From Chelatococcus sp. YT9 (GTDB lineage: Bacteria; Pseudomonadota; Alphaproteobacteria; Rhizobiales; Beijerinckiaceae), in NCBI RefSeq assembly GCF_018398315.1, contig NZ_JAHBRW010000001.1:988001-1052000 (forward strand): a stretch of 64,000 nucleotides of DNA. The letters are read 5' to 3'. A program made the position numbers and the translations under genes. The notes below the pieces were generated by a model. It made no database searches. It was given only the letters and a program-made list of their open reading frames with translations, and was not told the DNA's origin. Below are positions 45,044 to 53,349 of the stretch, piece by piece. Positions within the stretch are counted from its first letter, which is position 1. Each line of letters begins with the position of its first letter.

Positions 45044-45868
45044 TCACGCGTGACGGCAGTCTGCGCGGCAGTAGATTCCTTTCAAACCTGCATCGGCGAC
45101 CACGTCCTCCGACAGGCCTAATGGGGTCTCCACACCGCCCAGAATGAGATTGCCGTCCTTGGCGAGCCGCGCAACGACCCGCTCGAGCACATCGCGCTTG
45201 GCTCGGTCGTCGAGATACATCAGTACGTTACGACAGAGAATGAGGTCGAATGTACCGAGCGCGCTGAAGTCATCCAGCAGATTCATGCAAGAAAAATTCA
45301 CCGTTGACGTCAAGTCAGCATTGATCTGCCACAGATCGCCGACTTGAGTGAAATGCTTGAGGAGCATCTGGATAGGAAGTCCACGCTGCACCTCGAAATG
45401 CGTGTACAACCCCTTACGGCCGCGCTCCAGAGCGACTTCCGACAGATCCGTGGCCATGATGTCAACCGTCCAGCCGTCAAGCCGCTGTGCCAAGCCAGCG
45501 AGCATCATGGCGATTGAATAGGCCTCCTGGCCCGTCGATGCGGCGGCGGACCAAATGCGCAGGCGTCGAGTAGAAGCCCGCGCATCCATGAGTCGGGGAA
45601 GCACGGTGTCATGGATTTGGGCGAAGAGCGCCTTGTCCCGGAAAAAGAAGGTCTCCTGGATCACCATGGCCTCGACGACAGCTGATTCGATCTCAGGATG
45701 AGCACCGGTGCGCAGGATGGCGATGACCTCGACAGGATCGCTCAGGCCGAAGCGCCTGCACACCGCAGGTAGGCGGCTCTTGGCGAGATAATGGCCGTCG
45801 CTGTTCAGCACCATGCCTGACCGCGCGCGCAGGAAGGCACTGAGAAACTGATAATCCGCTTCAGTCAT
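45044..45868 (-). CDS. cheR: Chemotaxis methyltransferase CheR
   Basis: CheR methylates glutamates of chemoreceptors. The 274-residue protein has the all-helical N-terminal domain (MTEADYQFLSAFLRARSGM) and the SAM domain with RLRIWSAAASTGQEAYSIAM (about residue 107), IMATDLSEVALERGRKGLY and FDLILCRNVLMYLD. The ATG at 45868 overlaps the 3' end of cheB by 8 bases. It is the last gene of the operon cheA-cheW-cheY-cheB-cheR. Confidence 0.96.
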   Translation of the reverse strand: MTEADYQFLSAFLRARSGMVLNSDGHYLAKSRLPAVCRRFGLSDPVEVIAILRTGAHPEIESAVVEAMVIQETFFFRDKALFAQIHDTVLPRLMDARASTRRLRIWSAAASTGQEAYSIAMMLAGLAQRLDGWTVDIMATDLSEVALERGRKGLYTHFEVQRGLPIQMLLKHFTQVGDLWQINADLTSTVNFSCMNLLDDFSALGTFDLILCRNVLMYLDDRAKRDVLERVVARLAKDGNLILGGVETPLGLSEDVVADAGLKGIYCRADCRHA

Positions 45869-46946
45869 GGCGCAACACGTCCGGCCAGTACCGCCGCGCG
45901 GCTGCCGCGATCTCATCGAGCGGCACGACCGCGGAGGCAAGGCCCGCCCGGGCCACGCTACCCGGCATTCCCCAGACGGTGCTTGTCGCCTCATCCTGGA
46001 CCAGGATCGGCGCACCGGCGGCGGACAAGGCGGTAGCTCCACGCAGCCCATCCTGGCCCATTCCCGTGAGAATGATCGAGAGAACGGCCGAACCGTAGAC
46101 TTCAGCCGCGTCGGTAAGCAGAAGATCTGCCGATGGCTTGCAGGAGTTGACCGGAGGACCGTCGTCGAGCCAAGCGACGATATTCCTTCCCGCCTTCCTC
46201 AAGCGCAGATGCCGGTGTCCAGGCGCCACATAGACGGCGCCGGAGCGGATATGTTCGCCGCTGGCAACCTCCGACGCCCTGCTGTCGCAAAGGGCTCCAA
46301 TCTGGCTCGCGAGCCCGGCGATCAGGATTGTCGGCATGTGCTGGAGAATAATGATCGGAACGCTCCGCACGAGCGCAGGGCCGAGTTCGCGCATGACGAC
46401 CGCAAGCGCCTGCGGGCCCCCGGTCGAGGCGCTGATGATGATGCATCGTGGAGGGGCGTTGATGGCTTCGGGGCGGCGCAGGTTTGGAATCACCATTCGC
46501 GTCCGTTCTCGCGGGCTCGCAGCAACCGTCTTGATCTTTTCAAGAAGCGCTTGGACAAAATAATCGCGGGTCTCCCGCGCGGCCTTTCCGCGGGCGCGCG
46601 CTGGCAAGGTGATGCTAGCGGCCGCACCACGTGACAGGCAGCGCAGGCTGAGATCGGCGCTCTGCGGCGTGTCGACAACCATGACAATCACCGCAACGGC
46701 AGGCTTCACCGCGAGTATCAGTTGAAGCCCCGCCATTCCGTCGAAGGTGCCGGATGTCACATCCAGCAGCACGACATGTGGATCGAGCAGATCGAGCTCA
46801 TCGAGTACGCCGCTGGTGGTCGGAAAATGGGCGACGACATTGACGGTCGGGCGCAGGTGCTCGATCGACGCTTCGTCGAATACCGTCATCGCACCAATGA
46901 CGACGACCCTTGTTGCGCCTTCGGACTTTCGCTGACTGCTCGGCAT
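45861..46946 (-). CDS. cheB: Chemotaxis methylesterase CheB with degenerate receiver
   Basis: CheB removes receptor methyl groups. The C-terminal esterase domain is intact: catalytic Ser in IIISASTGGPQAL (about residue 172), His in IIILQHMPTI, and Asp in LTGMGQDGLRGA. The N-terminal receiver keeps an Asp (VVLLDVTSGTFDGMAG) but lacks the acidic pair (VVVIGAMTVFDE in place of VDDS) and the conserved Lys (SITLPAR). GGAGGGGG directly before the ATG at 46946 decides the start; two earlier in-frame ATGs lack a site. Phosphorylation control is therefore doubtful. Confidence 0.93.
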   Translation of the reverse strand: MPSSQRKSEGATRVVVIGAMTVFDEASIEHLRPTVNVVAHFPTTSGVLDELDLLDPHVVLLDVTSGTFDGMAGLQLILAVKPAVAVIVMVVDTPQSADLSLRCLSRGAAASITLPARARGKAARETRDYFVQALLEKIKTVAASPRERTRMVIPNLRRPEAINAPPRCIIISASTGGPQALAVVMRELGPALVRSVPIIILQHMPTILIAGLASQIGALCDSRASEVASGEHIRSGAVYVAPGHRHLRLRKAGRNIVAWLDDGPPVNSCKPSADLLLTDAAEVYGSAVLSIILTGMGQDGLRGATALSAAGAPILVQDEATSTVWGMPGSVARAGLASAVVPLDEIAAAARRYWPDVLRHD

Positions 46947-47052
46947 CCCCCCTCCGCATATGCCGCGGGCTGCCAGGTTGAAGCGCATGGCGCTGACAGG
47001 AGCCCTCCCCACGGGCGACATTGAACGGTACGGCTAGCCCCGTCGCCTTTGG

Positions 47053-47418
47053 TTAGACAAGCCCTACCTCATGAAACTTTGCCGCGACAATTTCTTTGTC
47101 GAAGGGCTTCATGATGTACTCGTCCGCTCCGGCCTCCATGGCCCTGGCGATGTGCTCGACGTTGCTCTCAGTGGTGCAGAACACGACCTTTGGGAGACTG
47201 CCTCCTGGCATCTGGCGCAGATGTCCCAGAAATTCGTAGCCATCCATGACAGGCATGTTCCAGTCCAAAAGCACCGCCTCGGGCATGTCGCGTTCGCACA
47301 CGGCAAGCGCCTTCGCGCCGTCCTCCGCCTCTGAGATACGGAACTCAAGTGCCTCCAGGATCCGGCGCGCCACTTTTCTTATAACCGCCGAGTCATCGAC
47401 GATGAGACAGTGCTTCAT
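47053..47418 (-). CDS. cheY: Chemotaxis response regulator CheY
   Basis: This is a 121-residue stand-alone receiver. MKHCLIVDDSAVIRKVARRI supplies the acidic pair, Asp52 in VLLDWNMPVMDGYEFL is the phosphorylation site, and FCTTESN and IMKPFDKEI carry the conserved Thr and Lys. It lies between cheW and cheB in the operon, so the partner kinase is CheA encoded upstream. It may drive flagellar switching or act as a phosphate sink. Confidence 0.95.
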   Translation of the reverse strand: MKHCLIVDDSAVIRKVARRILEALEFRISEAEDGAKALAVCERDMPEAVLLDWNMPVMDGYEFLGHLRQMPGGSLPKVVFCTTESNVEHIARAMEAGADEYIMKPFDKEIVAAKFHEVGLV

Positions 47419-47448
47419 GATGTGGCGCCCTTGAAGCGGCGATTCGCA

Positions 47449-47955
47449 TTAGAGACCAGTGTTATCATTGGAGAAGGCCAGCACGGAACTCACATTCAGA
47501 ATGACGAGCAGGCAATCGTCGAGGCTATGCACGCCGGTCGACAGGCTGGCCCAGCGCGTATCCAGATGAAATGGCGTCGGAGCAGCGGTATCAGGCATGA
47601 GATTCAGCACCTCTCCGATGCGGTCGACAATCACTCCGTAGGATTCACCGTCCGCCTCGATCCCAATCGCGATCATTCGCTCGCGGTCGGCAGGCTCAGG
47701 CAACCCGAGCTGCCAGCGCAGACTGACCGCCGTCACAACACGCCCGCGCAGGTTCACCAGCCCCAAAATCTGCGGCGGCGCCAAGGGCACCGGTGTCATC
47801 GACTGAATTATGAACACGTCTCGGACATCGGCGATGGGGATGCCGAAAAGCTGATCGGCAACCCATGCCGTGACATACTGGACGTGCTTGTCCTGCTGTT
47901 CGATCGCAGGGGCCTGTGCCGTGCCCCGATCAGGCGAATGCTTGGCGATCGCCAT
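47449..47955 (-). CDS. cheW: Chemotaxis coupling protein CheW
   Basis: CheW links receptors to CheA. The 168-residue protein has a CheW-like SH3-type domain from about residue 25: YVTAWVADQLFGIPIADVRDV, the receptor-contact segment LAPPQILGLVNLRGRVVTAVSLR and VIVDRIGEVLNL. It overlaps the cheA stop by 1 base (TAATG), so translation is coupled. The first 24 residues are polar and probably disordered. Confidence 0.95.
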   Translation of the reverse strand: MAIAKHSPDRGTAQAPAIEQQDKHVQYVTAWVADQLFGIPIADVRDVFIIQSMTPVPLAPPQILGLVNLRGRVVTAVSLRWQLGLPEPADRERMIAIGIEADGESYGVIVDRIGEVLNLMPDTAAPTPFHLDTRWASLSTGVHSLDDCLLVILNVSSVLAFSNDNTGL

Positions 47956-50465
47956 TATGCCGCCACTCCGCGGCTGCGGGCATTGAGGATGGCACTTAGC
48001 GCCTCCACAAGCCCGCTGCGATCGAACTTGGCTACGAAATTCACAACACCCAACTTGCGCGCCCGCTCAACTATCGGCGGGCTGACATAAGATGACAAGG
48101 CGATGACGGGAAGCCCTGCGAAGCGCGGCTCGGCCCGGAGGCTCTCGATAAGATCGAAGCCGCTCCTGTCCGGCATCTCGAGATCCGTGACCACGACGTC
48201 CACAAGGCGCGGGAGTGCGAGGGTGGCAAGGGCTCCCTCGACCCCGTCAGCGACGAGCACGCGATAACCGGAAGCGCGCAGCAGGGGCGCGAGCATGCTG
48301 CGGAAAAATTCGGAATCATCCACCAGGAGAACCGTTCGCGTCACGGCCTCGGGAGTGACCTCGCGCTGCAGCCAGTCTCCATGGCCGAGCGGCAGGAAAT
48401 GCGCAACGTTCAGAATCTCGGTCGCGCGGCCGCGGACGATCGCGGAGCCAACCAGCTCCGGCCGGTCCGCGACGAGTTCAACGGTGAGTTCATCCTCAAC
48501 GATATCGAGAATCTCGTCGACGATGAGCCCCATCCAACGATCCCCGTCGGAGAAGACCACCATCGCCTGCCGCCCCTCCTTTTGCAGGCTCATGGCGGGA
48601 TCGGCGAAAACGAGAGGCATGAGATGGCCGCGATACTGAAGCAGCATCCGCCCGCCGGCCTGCTCGATACGCGCCGCATCGATCTCCTCAAGGCGGGTGA
48701 CAAGGGACAGGGGGACTGCCTTCGGCATGTCGCTCCCAGCCCGGAAGACGAGCAGGGAGACCGGGCCGTCGACCTCATCCTCGATCTTCTGCGGCTCGGG
48801 ATCGGGCCGCGCCTCGATCGTCGGAACGGCGCTTTCAGCGAAATCCTCGAACATTCGTACAAGGCCACCCGGCTCGACGATGAGAATGATGCTCCCGTCG
48901 CCCAGAATGGTGCTGCCGGAGAAGCAGCGCAGGTTGCGCAGCCGTTTGTTCAGCGGCTTCACAACGATTTCTTCGGTGTGCAGCACCGTATCGACGAGCA
49001 GGCCGAAACGTTGCCGGCCGATCTGGATCACGACGATGAAGCCGTCGTGCGTGATCGCCTGATCCTTGGCGGTGAGGCCAAGAAGGGTCGCAAAAGGAAT
49101 GACCGGGATGAGCTCGTTGCGCTGCCGGAACACCAACGCATCGTTCAGCTTTTCGACGGAGGCATCGCCTTGGCCGGGCCGTACACGCACCAGCTCCATG
49201 ATCGACATCTGGGGTATGGCGAAGCGCTGACCGGCCGCGCCAACGATGAGCGTCGCGACAATGGCGAGCGTCAGCGGAAGCTTGACCACGAAGGTGGTCC
49301 CCCGCCCTGCTTCCGAACGCACCTCAACAGACCCGCCGATCAGATCGATATTGGTCTTGACGATATCCATGCCGACCCCACGACCGGAGACCGACGTGAC
49401 GGCCTGCGCCGTCGAAAAGCCCGGATGAAAAATGAAGCGGGCAACCGCGGCATCCCCGAGCCGCTCAGCCTCAGCCTCGGTGATCAGCCCGCGCTCGATG
49501 GCGATGCGCCGAATGCGCTGGTAGTCCAGACCCCGGCCGTCGTCCGAAACCTCGACGGTAATCGAACCGCCATCATGAAAGGCCGACAACGTGATCGTTC
49601 CACGCTCGGGCTTGCCGGCCTTAAGCCGCGCTGCGGGCGTTTCGATGCCGTGGTCAGCCGCATTGCGCACCAACTGCGTCAGCGGATCCTTGACGAATTC
49701 CAGCACCTGCCGGTCAAGCTCCGTCTCAGGACCACGCAGCTTGAGATCGATGCTCTTGCCGAGGTCGACCGCGAGATCGCGGAGGATGCGGGGCATCTTC
49801 TGCCACACCGTGCCTATGGGCTGCATGCGCGCCTTCATCACGCCTTCCTGCAGTTCCACGGTCACATGCGACAACCGCTGCAGGGGAACCATCAAGGCCG
49901 GGTCATCCTGGCGCCGGGCAAGATCGAGCAGCTGGTTGCGGGTCAGCACGAGTTCCGAAACCATCGTCATCAGATGCTCGAGCACGTCCACCGTTACGCG
50001 GATGGTCGGCTGGCGCAGCGATCCGCGATCGCCTTCCGGCGAGGCCTCTGCCACGGATGCGAGGCGAGCGACCCGTTCGTCCTGCTGGGGCCTACTCAGG
50101 CTGCCTTCGAGCTGATCGATGATATCCCGATCTGTGCCGGGAGGCTCGGCGGCGGTGCGGTCGAGCTCTGCGACGATGTGCTTGATACGATCAATGCTGG
50201 CGAGGATGAGCGAGACGTCTTCAGGCTGCACTTCAACCTTGCCGTCACGGAAACGACCGAGCAGGGATTCCGCCGCGTGGGCGATCGCCTCCAGACGGGG
50301 CAGTCCAAGAAAACCGCACGTGCCCTTGATGGTATGAACGAGACGAAAAACGTTGCGAAGAACATCGATGTCGTTCGGATCGCGCTCGAAGCGAACAAGC
50401 TCGACGTCGACAATGTCGAGATGCTCGTTCGTCTCAGTCAGAAACTCACGCAGGAGTTCGTCCAT
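47955..50465 (-). CDS. cheA: Hybrid chemotaxis histidine kinase CheA
   Basis: CheA is the receptor-coupled kinase of the pathway. Domains in this 836-residue protein: Hpt with His44 in FRLVHTIKGTCGFLG; a short linker in place of the usual P2 domain; dimerisation helices (LEHLMTMVSELVLTRNQLL); an HATPase with VRNAADHGIETP, SDDGRGLDY and GRGVGMDIVKTNI; a CheW-like domain (VGAAGQRFAIPQMSIMELVRV); a second CheW-like domain (about 545-690); and a C-terminal receiver (VLLVDDSEFFRSML, VVTDLEMPDRSGFDL, FVAKFD). The start MDELLREFLTET at 50465 is the family N terminus; an in-frame GTG seven codons earlier is the alternative. Confidence 0.95.
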   Translation of the reverse strand: MDELLREFLTETNEHLDIVDVELVRFERDPNDIDVLRNVFRLVHTIKGTCGFLGLPRLEAIAHAAESLLGRFRDGKVEVQPEDVSLILASIDRIKHIVAELDRTAAEPPGTDRDIIDQLEGSLSRPQQDERVARLASVAEASPEGDRGSLRQPTIRVTVDVLEHLMTMVSELVLTRNQLLDLARRQDDPALMVPLQRLSHVTVELQEGVMKARMQPIGTVWQKMPRILRDLAVDLGKSIDLKLRGPETELDRQVLEFVKDPLTQLVRNAADHGIETPAARLKAGKPERGTITLSAFHDGGSITVEVSDDGRGLDYQRIRRIAIERGLITEAEAERLGDAAVARFIFHPGFSTAQAVTSVSGRGVGMDIVKTNIDLIGGSVEVRSEAGRGTTFVVKLPLTLAIVATLIVGAAGQRFAIPQMSIMELVRVRPGQGDASVEKLNDALVFRQRNELIPVIPFATLLGLTAKDQAITHDGFIVVIQIGRQRFGLLVDTVLHTEEIVVKPLNKRLRNLRCFSGSTILGDGSIILIVEPGGLVRMFEDFAESAVPTIEARPDPEPQKIEDEVDGPVSLLVFRAGSDMPKAVPLSLVTRLEEIDAARIEQAGGRMLLQYRGHLMPLVFADPAMSLQKEGRQAMVVFSDGDRWMGLIVDEILDIVEDELTVELVADRPELVGSAIVRGRATEILNVAHFLPLGHGDWLQREVTPEAVTRTVLLVDDSEFFRSMLAPLLRASGYRVLVADGVEGALATLALPRLVDVVVTDLEMPDRSGFDLIESLRAEPRFAGLPVIALSSYVSPPIVERARKLGVVNFVAKFDRSGLVEALSAILNARSRGVAA

Positions 50466-50564
50466 CACGCCAACCCGGACCTTCACGCCTCAACAGGGCG
50501 TGCACGCATACTAGCATGCACAGTTTGACGGCCAACGGTTGACGATCGGTTGCGAAAGGCTGGC

Positions 50565-51209
50565 TCAGGCGGCCGGCGCAGCCTTCAACGTCACGGTTTC
50601 GTCGTCGATGGAGAAGGCAATTTCCATGTTGGCCGCCTTGGCCACGAGCCCCGTGTAAAACGCCTGAATACCATGGGCGTCGACGGTACCATCCGCCGAA
50701 TGTCCGCCGATGAGCTCCTCCGCATGGGTCGGGATGCGGGCGCTGCGTCCCGTCGCCGTGAGGAGGAAAGTCGTGGTCTCATCCGCGCCCTCGACCTTCA
50801 CGTCGATGCGCCCGCCGCGTGGGATGGCGTTCGTGGCCACCAAGATAAGGTTGAGCAGGAGCTTCACCTTGTTCTTAGGCATCAGTACGCGGACGGCCTC
50901 CCAGGTAAGCGACAGCTTGTCATCCTGGATGAAGCCCTTGGCTACCTGCTCTGCATCGCCGAGATCAATGGAAGCCCCCGCCGAGCCGGCTGCGCCAAAT
51001 GCGAGCCGCGCAAACTGGAGGCGCGCGGACGCCTGCCGCGCGCTCTTGCGGATGAGATCAAGCGCGAATTCCTTCATGGACGCATCGTCTTCGTCCTCCA
51101 GCACCTCGAGGCCGTTGACGATCGCGCCGACCGGACTGATCACATCATGGCAAACACGACTGCACAGCAGAGCAGCAAGATCGAGGGCATCCAACGAGAT
51201 AGAATTCAT
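50565..51209 (-). CDS. chpT: Histidine phosphotransferase ChpT
   Basis: ChpT carries phosphate from the hybrid kinase CckA to CtrA and CpdR. The 214-residue protein starts with the ChpT signature ALLCSRVCHDVISPVGAIVNGLEVL, with phosphorylated His21, followed by a degenerate HATPase-like domain (KVKLLLNLILVATNAIPRGGRI) that has lost ATP-binding motifs. It lies just upstream of cheA (99-base gap) and 5.7 kb from ctrA. The 247 bases between it and divergent cysQ probably hold its promoter. Confidence 0.93.
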   Translation of the reverse strand: MNSISLDALDLAALLCSRVCHDVISPVGAIVNGLEVLEDEDDASMKEFALDLIRKSARQASARLQFARLAFGAAGSAGASIDLGDAEQVAKGFIQDDKLSLTWEAVRVLMPKNKVKLLLNLILVATNAIPRGGRIDVKVEGADETTTFLLTATGRSARIPTHAEELIGGHSADGTVDAHGIQAFYTGLVAKAANMEIAFSIDDETVTLKAAPAA

Positions 51210-51456
51210 CCACAGCTCCGCCCCAGGTCAGAATCACTCGGCTCATCCGCCTAGACCCGGTTGGGTTTTGATACACCGCCTTGCCGCTCCTTGGAAGCTG
51301 GCGGCCTGGATCCGTGACCCAAGATCTCACGCAGAAAGTCAGCCTTTGGTATTTTGGGGTATGTTTGGATTGCTCTTGCGCGTAGGAGAGCATGGTGCCG
51401 GCTAAGATGATGCCCTGGCAGCGTTTCGTTCAGTGCGATGTTCAAAGGCGAAGACC

Positions 51457-52290
51457 GTGTTGCATATCGACCATAGCGAGCCGGACGCGCTCGCCGCCTT
51501 CCTCGGCCGCATAGCGCTTTCGGGGGGTGCCGCCATAGCCGAGGCGTCCAAGGCAAGTCTCAATGTCAACACGAAGGATGACGGAAGCCCCTGCACCGCG
51601 GCTGACGAAGCGGCCGAGGCCGTCATCGTGGCCGCTCTCCGGCGGGATGCGCCTGCTTGCAGCATCGTCTCTGAGGAAAGCGCCCAGGCGGGCACGCCGC
51701 TGGAAACATCCTTCTTCGTCGTTGATCCCCTCGATGGAACCCGCGACTTCATCGCTGGCGAGACAGATTTCTCCGTGAACATCGCGGCGGTTCGCGGCGG
51801 CCGCCCGATCGCCGGTGCGGTCTTTGCCCCGCGCCTTGGACAGCTCTATATCGGCGGCACGCGCGCCTATGCGATGACCGTAGCGGCCGGCGGGCCCATG
51901 CCAACCGAGGCGCATTGGCGGCCAATCAGGACGCGACCTGCGCCGACCTCTGGGCTCGTCGCCCTCGCGAGCCGCCGTCATGGGGATGCCGAAAGCGAGG
52001 CGTTGCTCTCACGCCTGCCGGTGCGGGCGGTGGAACGGCGCGCCTCGGCGCTGAAATTCTGTCTCGTGGCCAGCGGGCAGGCCGATATCTATCCCCGCTT
52101 TGGTCCAACGAAGGAATGGGACACCGCTGCCGGAGAAGCCATTCTGCTCGCGGCCGGCGGCTGTATGCTGGCGCCCGACGGCAGCCACCTTACCTATGGT
52201 CACGCGGAGCGCGCCTTCCTCAACGGCGCCTTCATCGCGTTTGGCGATCCTGCGCTCACTCCGCATGTGCTGCAGCCCACAGCGCGATGA
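51457..52290 (+). CDS. cysQ: 3'(2'),5'-bisphosphate nucleotidase CysQ
   Basis: CysQ hydrolyses PAP and PAPS formed in sulfate assimilation. The 277-residue protein is of the inositol monophosphatase superfamily with the metal motif FFVVDPLDGTRDFI (about residue 90), EESAQAGTP and the second motif EWDTAAGEAILLAAGG (about 215). Mature family proteins start near this point; a GTG at 51433 and a TTG at 51460 are possible alternative starts, and AAGG precedes 51457. It is near but not in the cys operon 3 kb away. Confidence 0.88.
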   Translation: MLHIDHSEPDALAAFLGRIALSGGAAIAEASKASLNVNTKDDGSPCTAADEAAEAVIVAALRRDAPACSIVSEESAQAGTPLETSFFVVDPLDGTRDFIAGETDFSVNIAAVRGGRPIAGAVFAPRLGQLYIGGTRAYAMTVAAGGPMPTEAHWRPIRTRPAPTSGLVALASRRHGDAESEALLSRLPVRAVERRASALKFCLVASGQADIYPRFGPTKEWDTAAGEAILLAAGGCMLAPDGSHLTYGHAERAFLNGAFIAFGDPALTPHVLQPTAR

Positions 52291-52403
52291 TCCGGCCCTA
52301 TGACAGACATTGTTAAGCATAACTGTCCATGGTTGTGATTCTGTCGGGTGCGGTGCTGATGCCGTGCCGACGCGTTGATGTGTGCACGAGTGAGGAGAAG
52401 CCC

Positions 52404-53009
52404 ATGTCGCGATTCTACAGCCTGGTGATGGCCGGCTTCGTTGCCATCGTCCTGGCCGTCGCGGGCCACATCCCTAGCGCCGCGGCCCAGGGCGGCGGCT
52501 ACAGCGGGCCCAGCCAGCAGGCGCCGGAGACCTTCAGTCCGGATGAGCTCGTCACCTCCGGCCATAAGTTTTTCGGAAATGTCTCCCGGGGTATCGCGCT
52601 TACGATTCAGGAGGCTACACGTCGTTGGGGCCAGCCCAACGGCTATATCCTGGGACAGGAAGGGTCTGGCGCGTTCTTTGGCGGCCTGCGCTACGGCGAA
52701 GGCATTCTCTACACGCGCAACGCGGGAGATCGCCGCGTTTTCTGGCAAGGGCCCTCGCTGGGCTTTGACATCGGAGGCGACGGCGCGCGCACGATGATGC
52801 TCGTCTACAACCTTCCCGCGGTGGACGCGATCTTCGAACGGTTCGCCGGCATCAATGGCTCGGCTTATCTCGTTGCCGGCTTCGGCATGACCGCTCTGAC
52901 GAACAACGGTATCATCATCGTGCCGATTAAATCGGGCGTGGGCGCGCGTCTCGGCGTCAATCTCGGCTATGTGAAATTCACCCCTAACGCCACCTGGAAT
53001 CCATTCTGA
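52404..53009 (+). CDS. eipA: Periplasmic envelope-integrity protein EipA (DUF1134)
   Basis: The 201-residue precursor has a signal peptide ending PSAAAQGG (about residue 29) and a DUF1134 domain: TFSPDELVTSGHKFFGNVSRGIA, GYILGQEGSGAFFGGLRYGEG, FWQGPSLGFDIGGDGARTMM and GVGARLGVNLGYVKFT. In Brucella EipA is a soluble periplasmic beta-barrel needed for envelope stress resistance and is activated by CtrA. The ATG at 52404 has GAGGAG upstream. I found no clean CtrA box before it here. Confidence 0.9.
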   Translation: MSRFYSLVMAGFVAIVLAVAGHIPSAAAQGGGYSGPSQQAPETFSPDELVTSGHKFFGNVSRGIALTIQEATRRWGQPNGYILGQEGSGAFFGGLRYGEGILYTRNAGDRRVFWQGPSLGFDIGGDGARTMMLVYNLPAVDAIFERFAGINGSAYLVAGFGMTALTNNGIIIVPIKSGVGARLGVNLGYVKFTPNATWNPF

Positions 53010-53349
53010 CCCGTAGTCTCAAACGTTAGCCGCCATTATCGTGAAGCCCCGGGAATAAAGCTGATGCCCTGCATCACGCAGGGTTTTGGCCAAGTGCGCT
53101 CGCGTTGCGAGTTCGTTGGCCTGGTATTGAGGCGCCCAAAAACCTATAGATGCAATACCATTATTGTGCAACCATGGCGCTTGTTGCCGCGTTCCCCGGG
53201 TGACGATCGCTGCTGGTATTGTACGGTTCGCATCGCAATTGATCGTGAGTGCGCCCCTGGGACAATGCCTGTCGTCAAGAATGTTTTATCCATTTGTTTT
53301 TAGCAGATATTCTCATTGAGATATTCGCCTCCGGAACCAGGGATCTACG
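53010..53349. other. Intergenic region without a supported gene
   Basis: These 340 bases between eipA and the coiled-coil gene contain short frames without ribosome binding sites. The last 80 bases are AT-rich (TTTTATCCATTTGTTTTTAG) and probably hold the promoter of the coiled-coil gene. Confidence 0.45.

Noticed and set aside
48381..50528. A 715-codon plus-strand frame antisense to cheA
   Set aside because: It mirrors the well-supported cheA gene in a GC-rich region; the product has no recognisable domain and is His/Arg-rich as expected for an antisense shadow. The same holds for the long frames at 27760-29016 and 38636-39493.
52300..52330. CtrA box upstream of eipA
   Set aside because: Only GTTAAGCATAAC is present; TTAA-N7-TTAA cannot be fitted with fewer than two mismatches.
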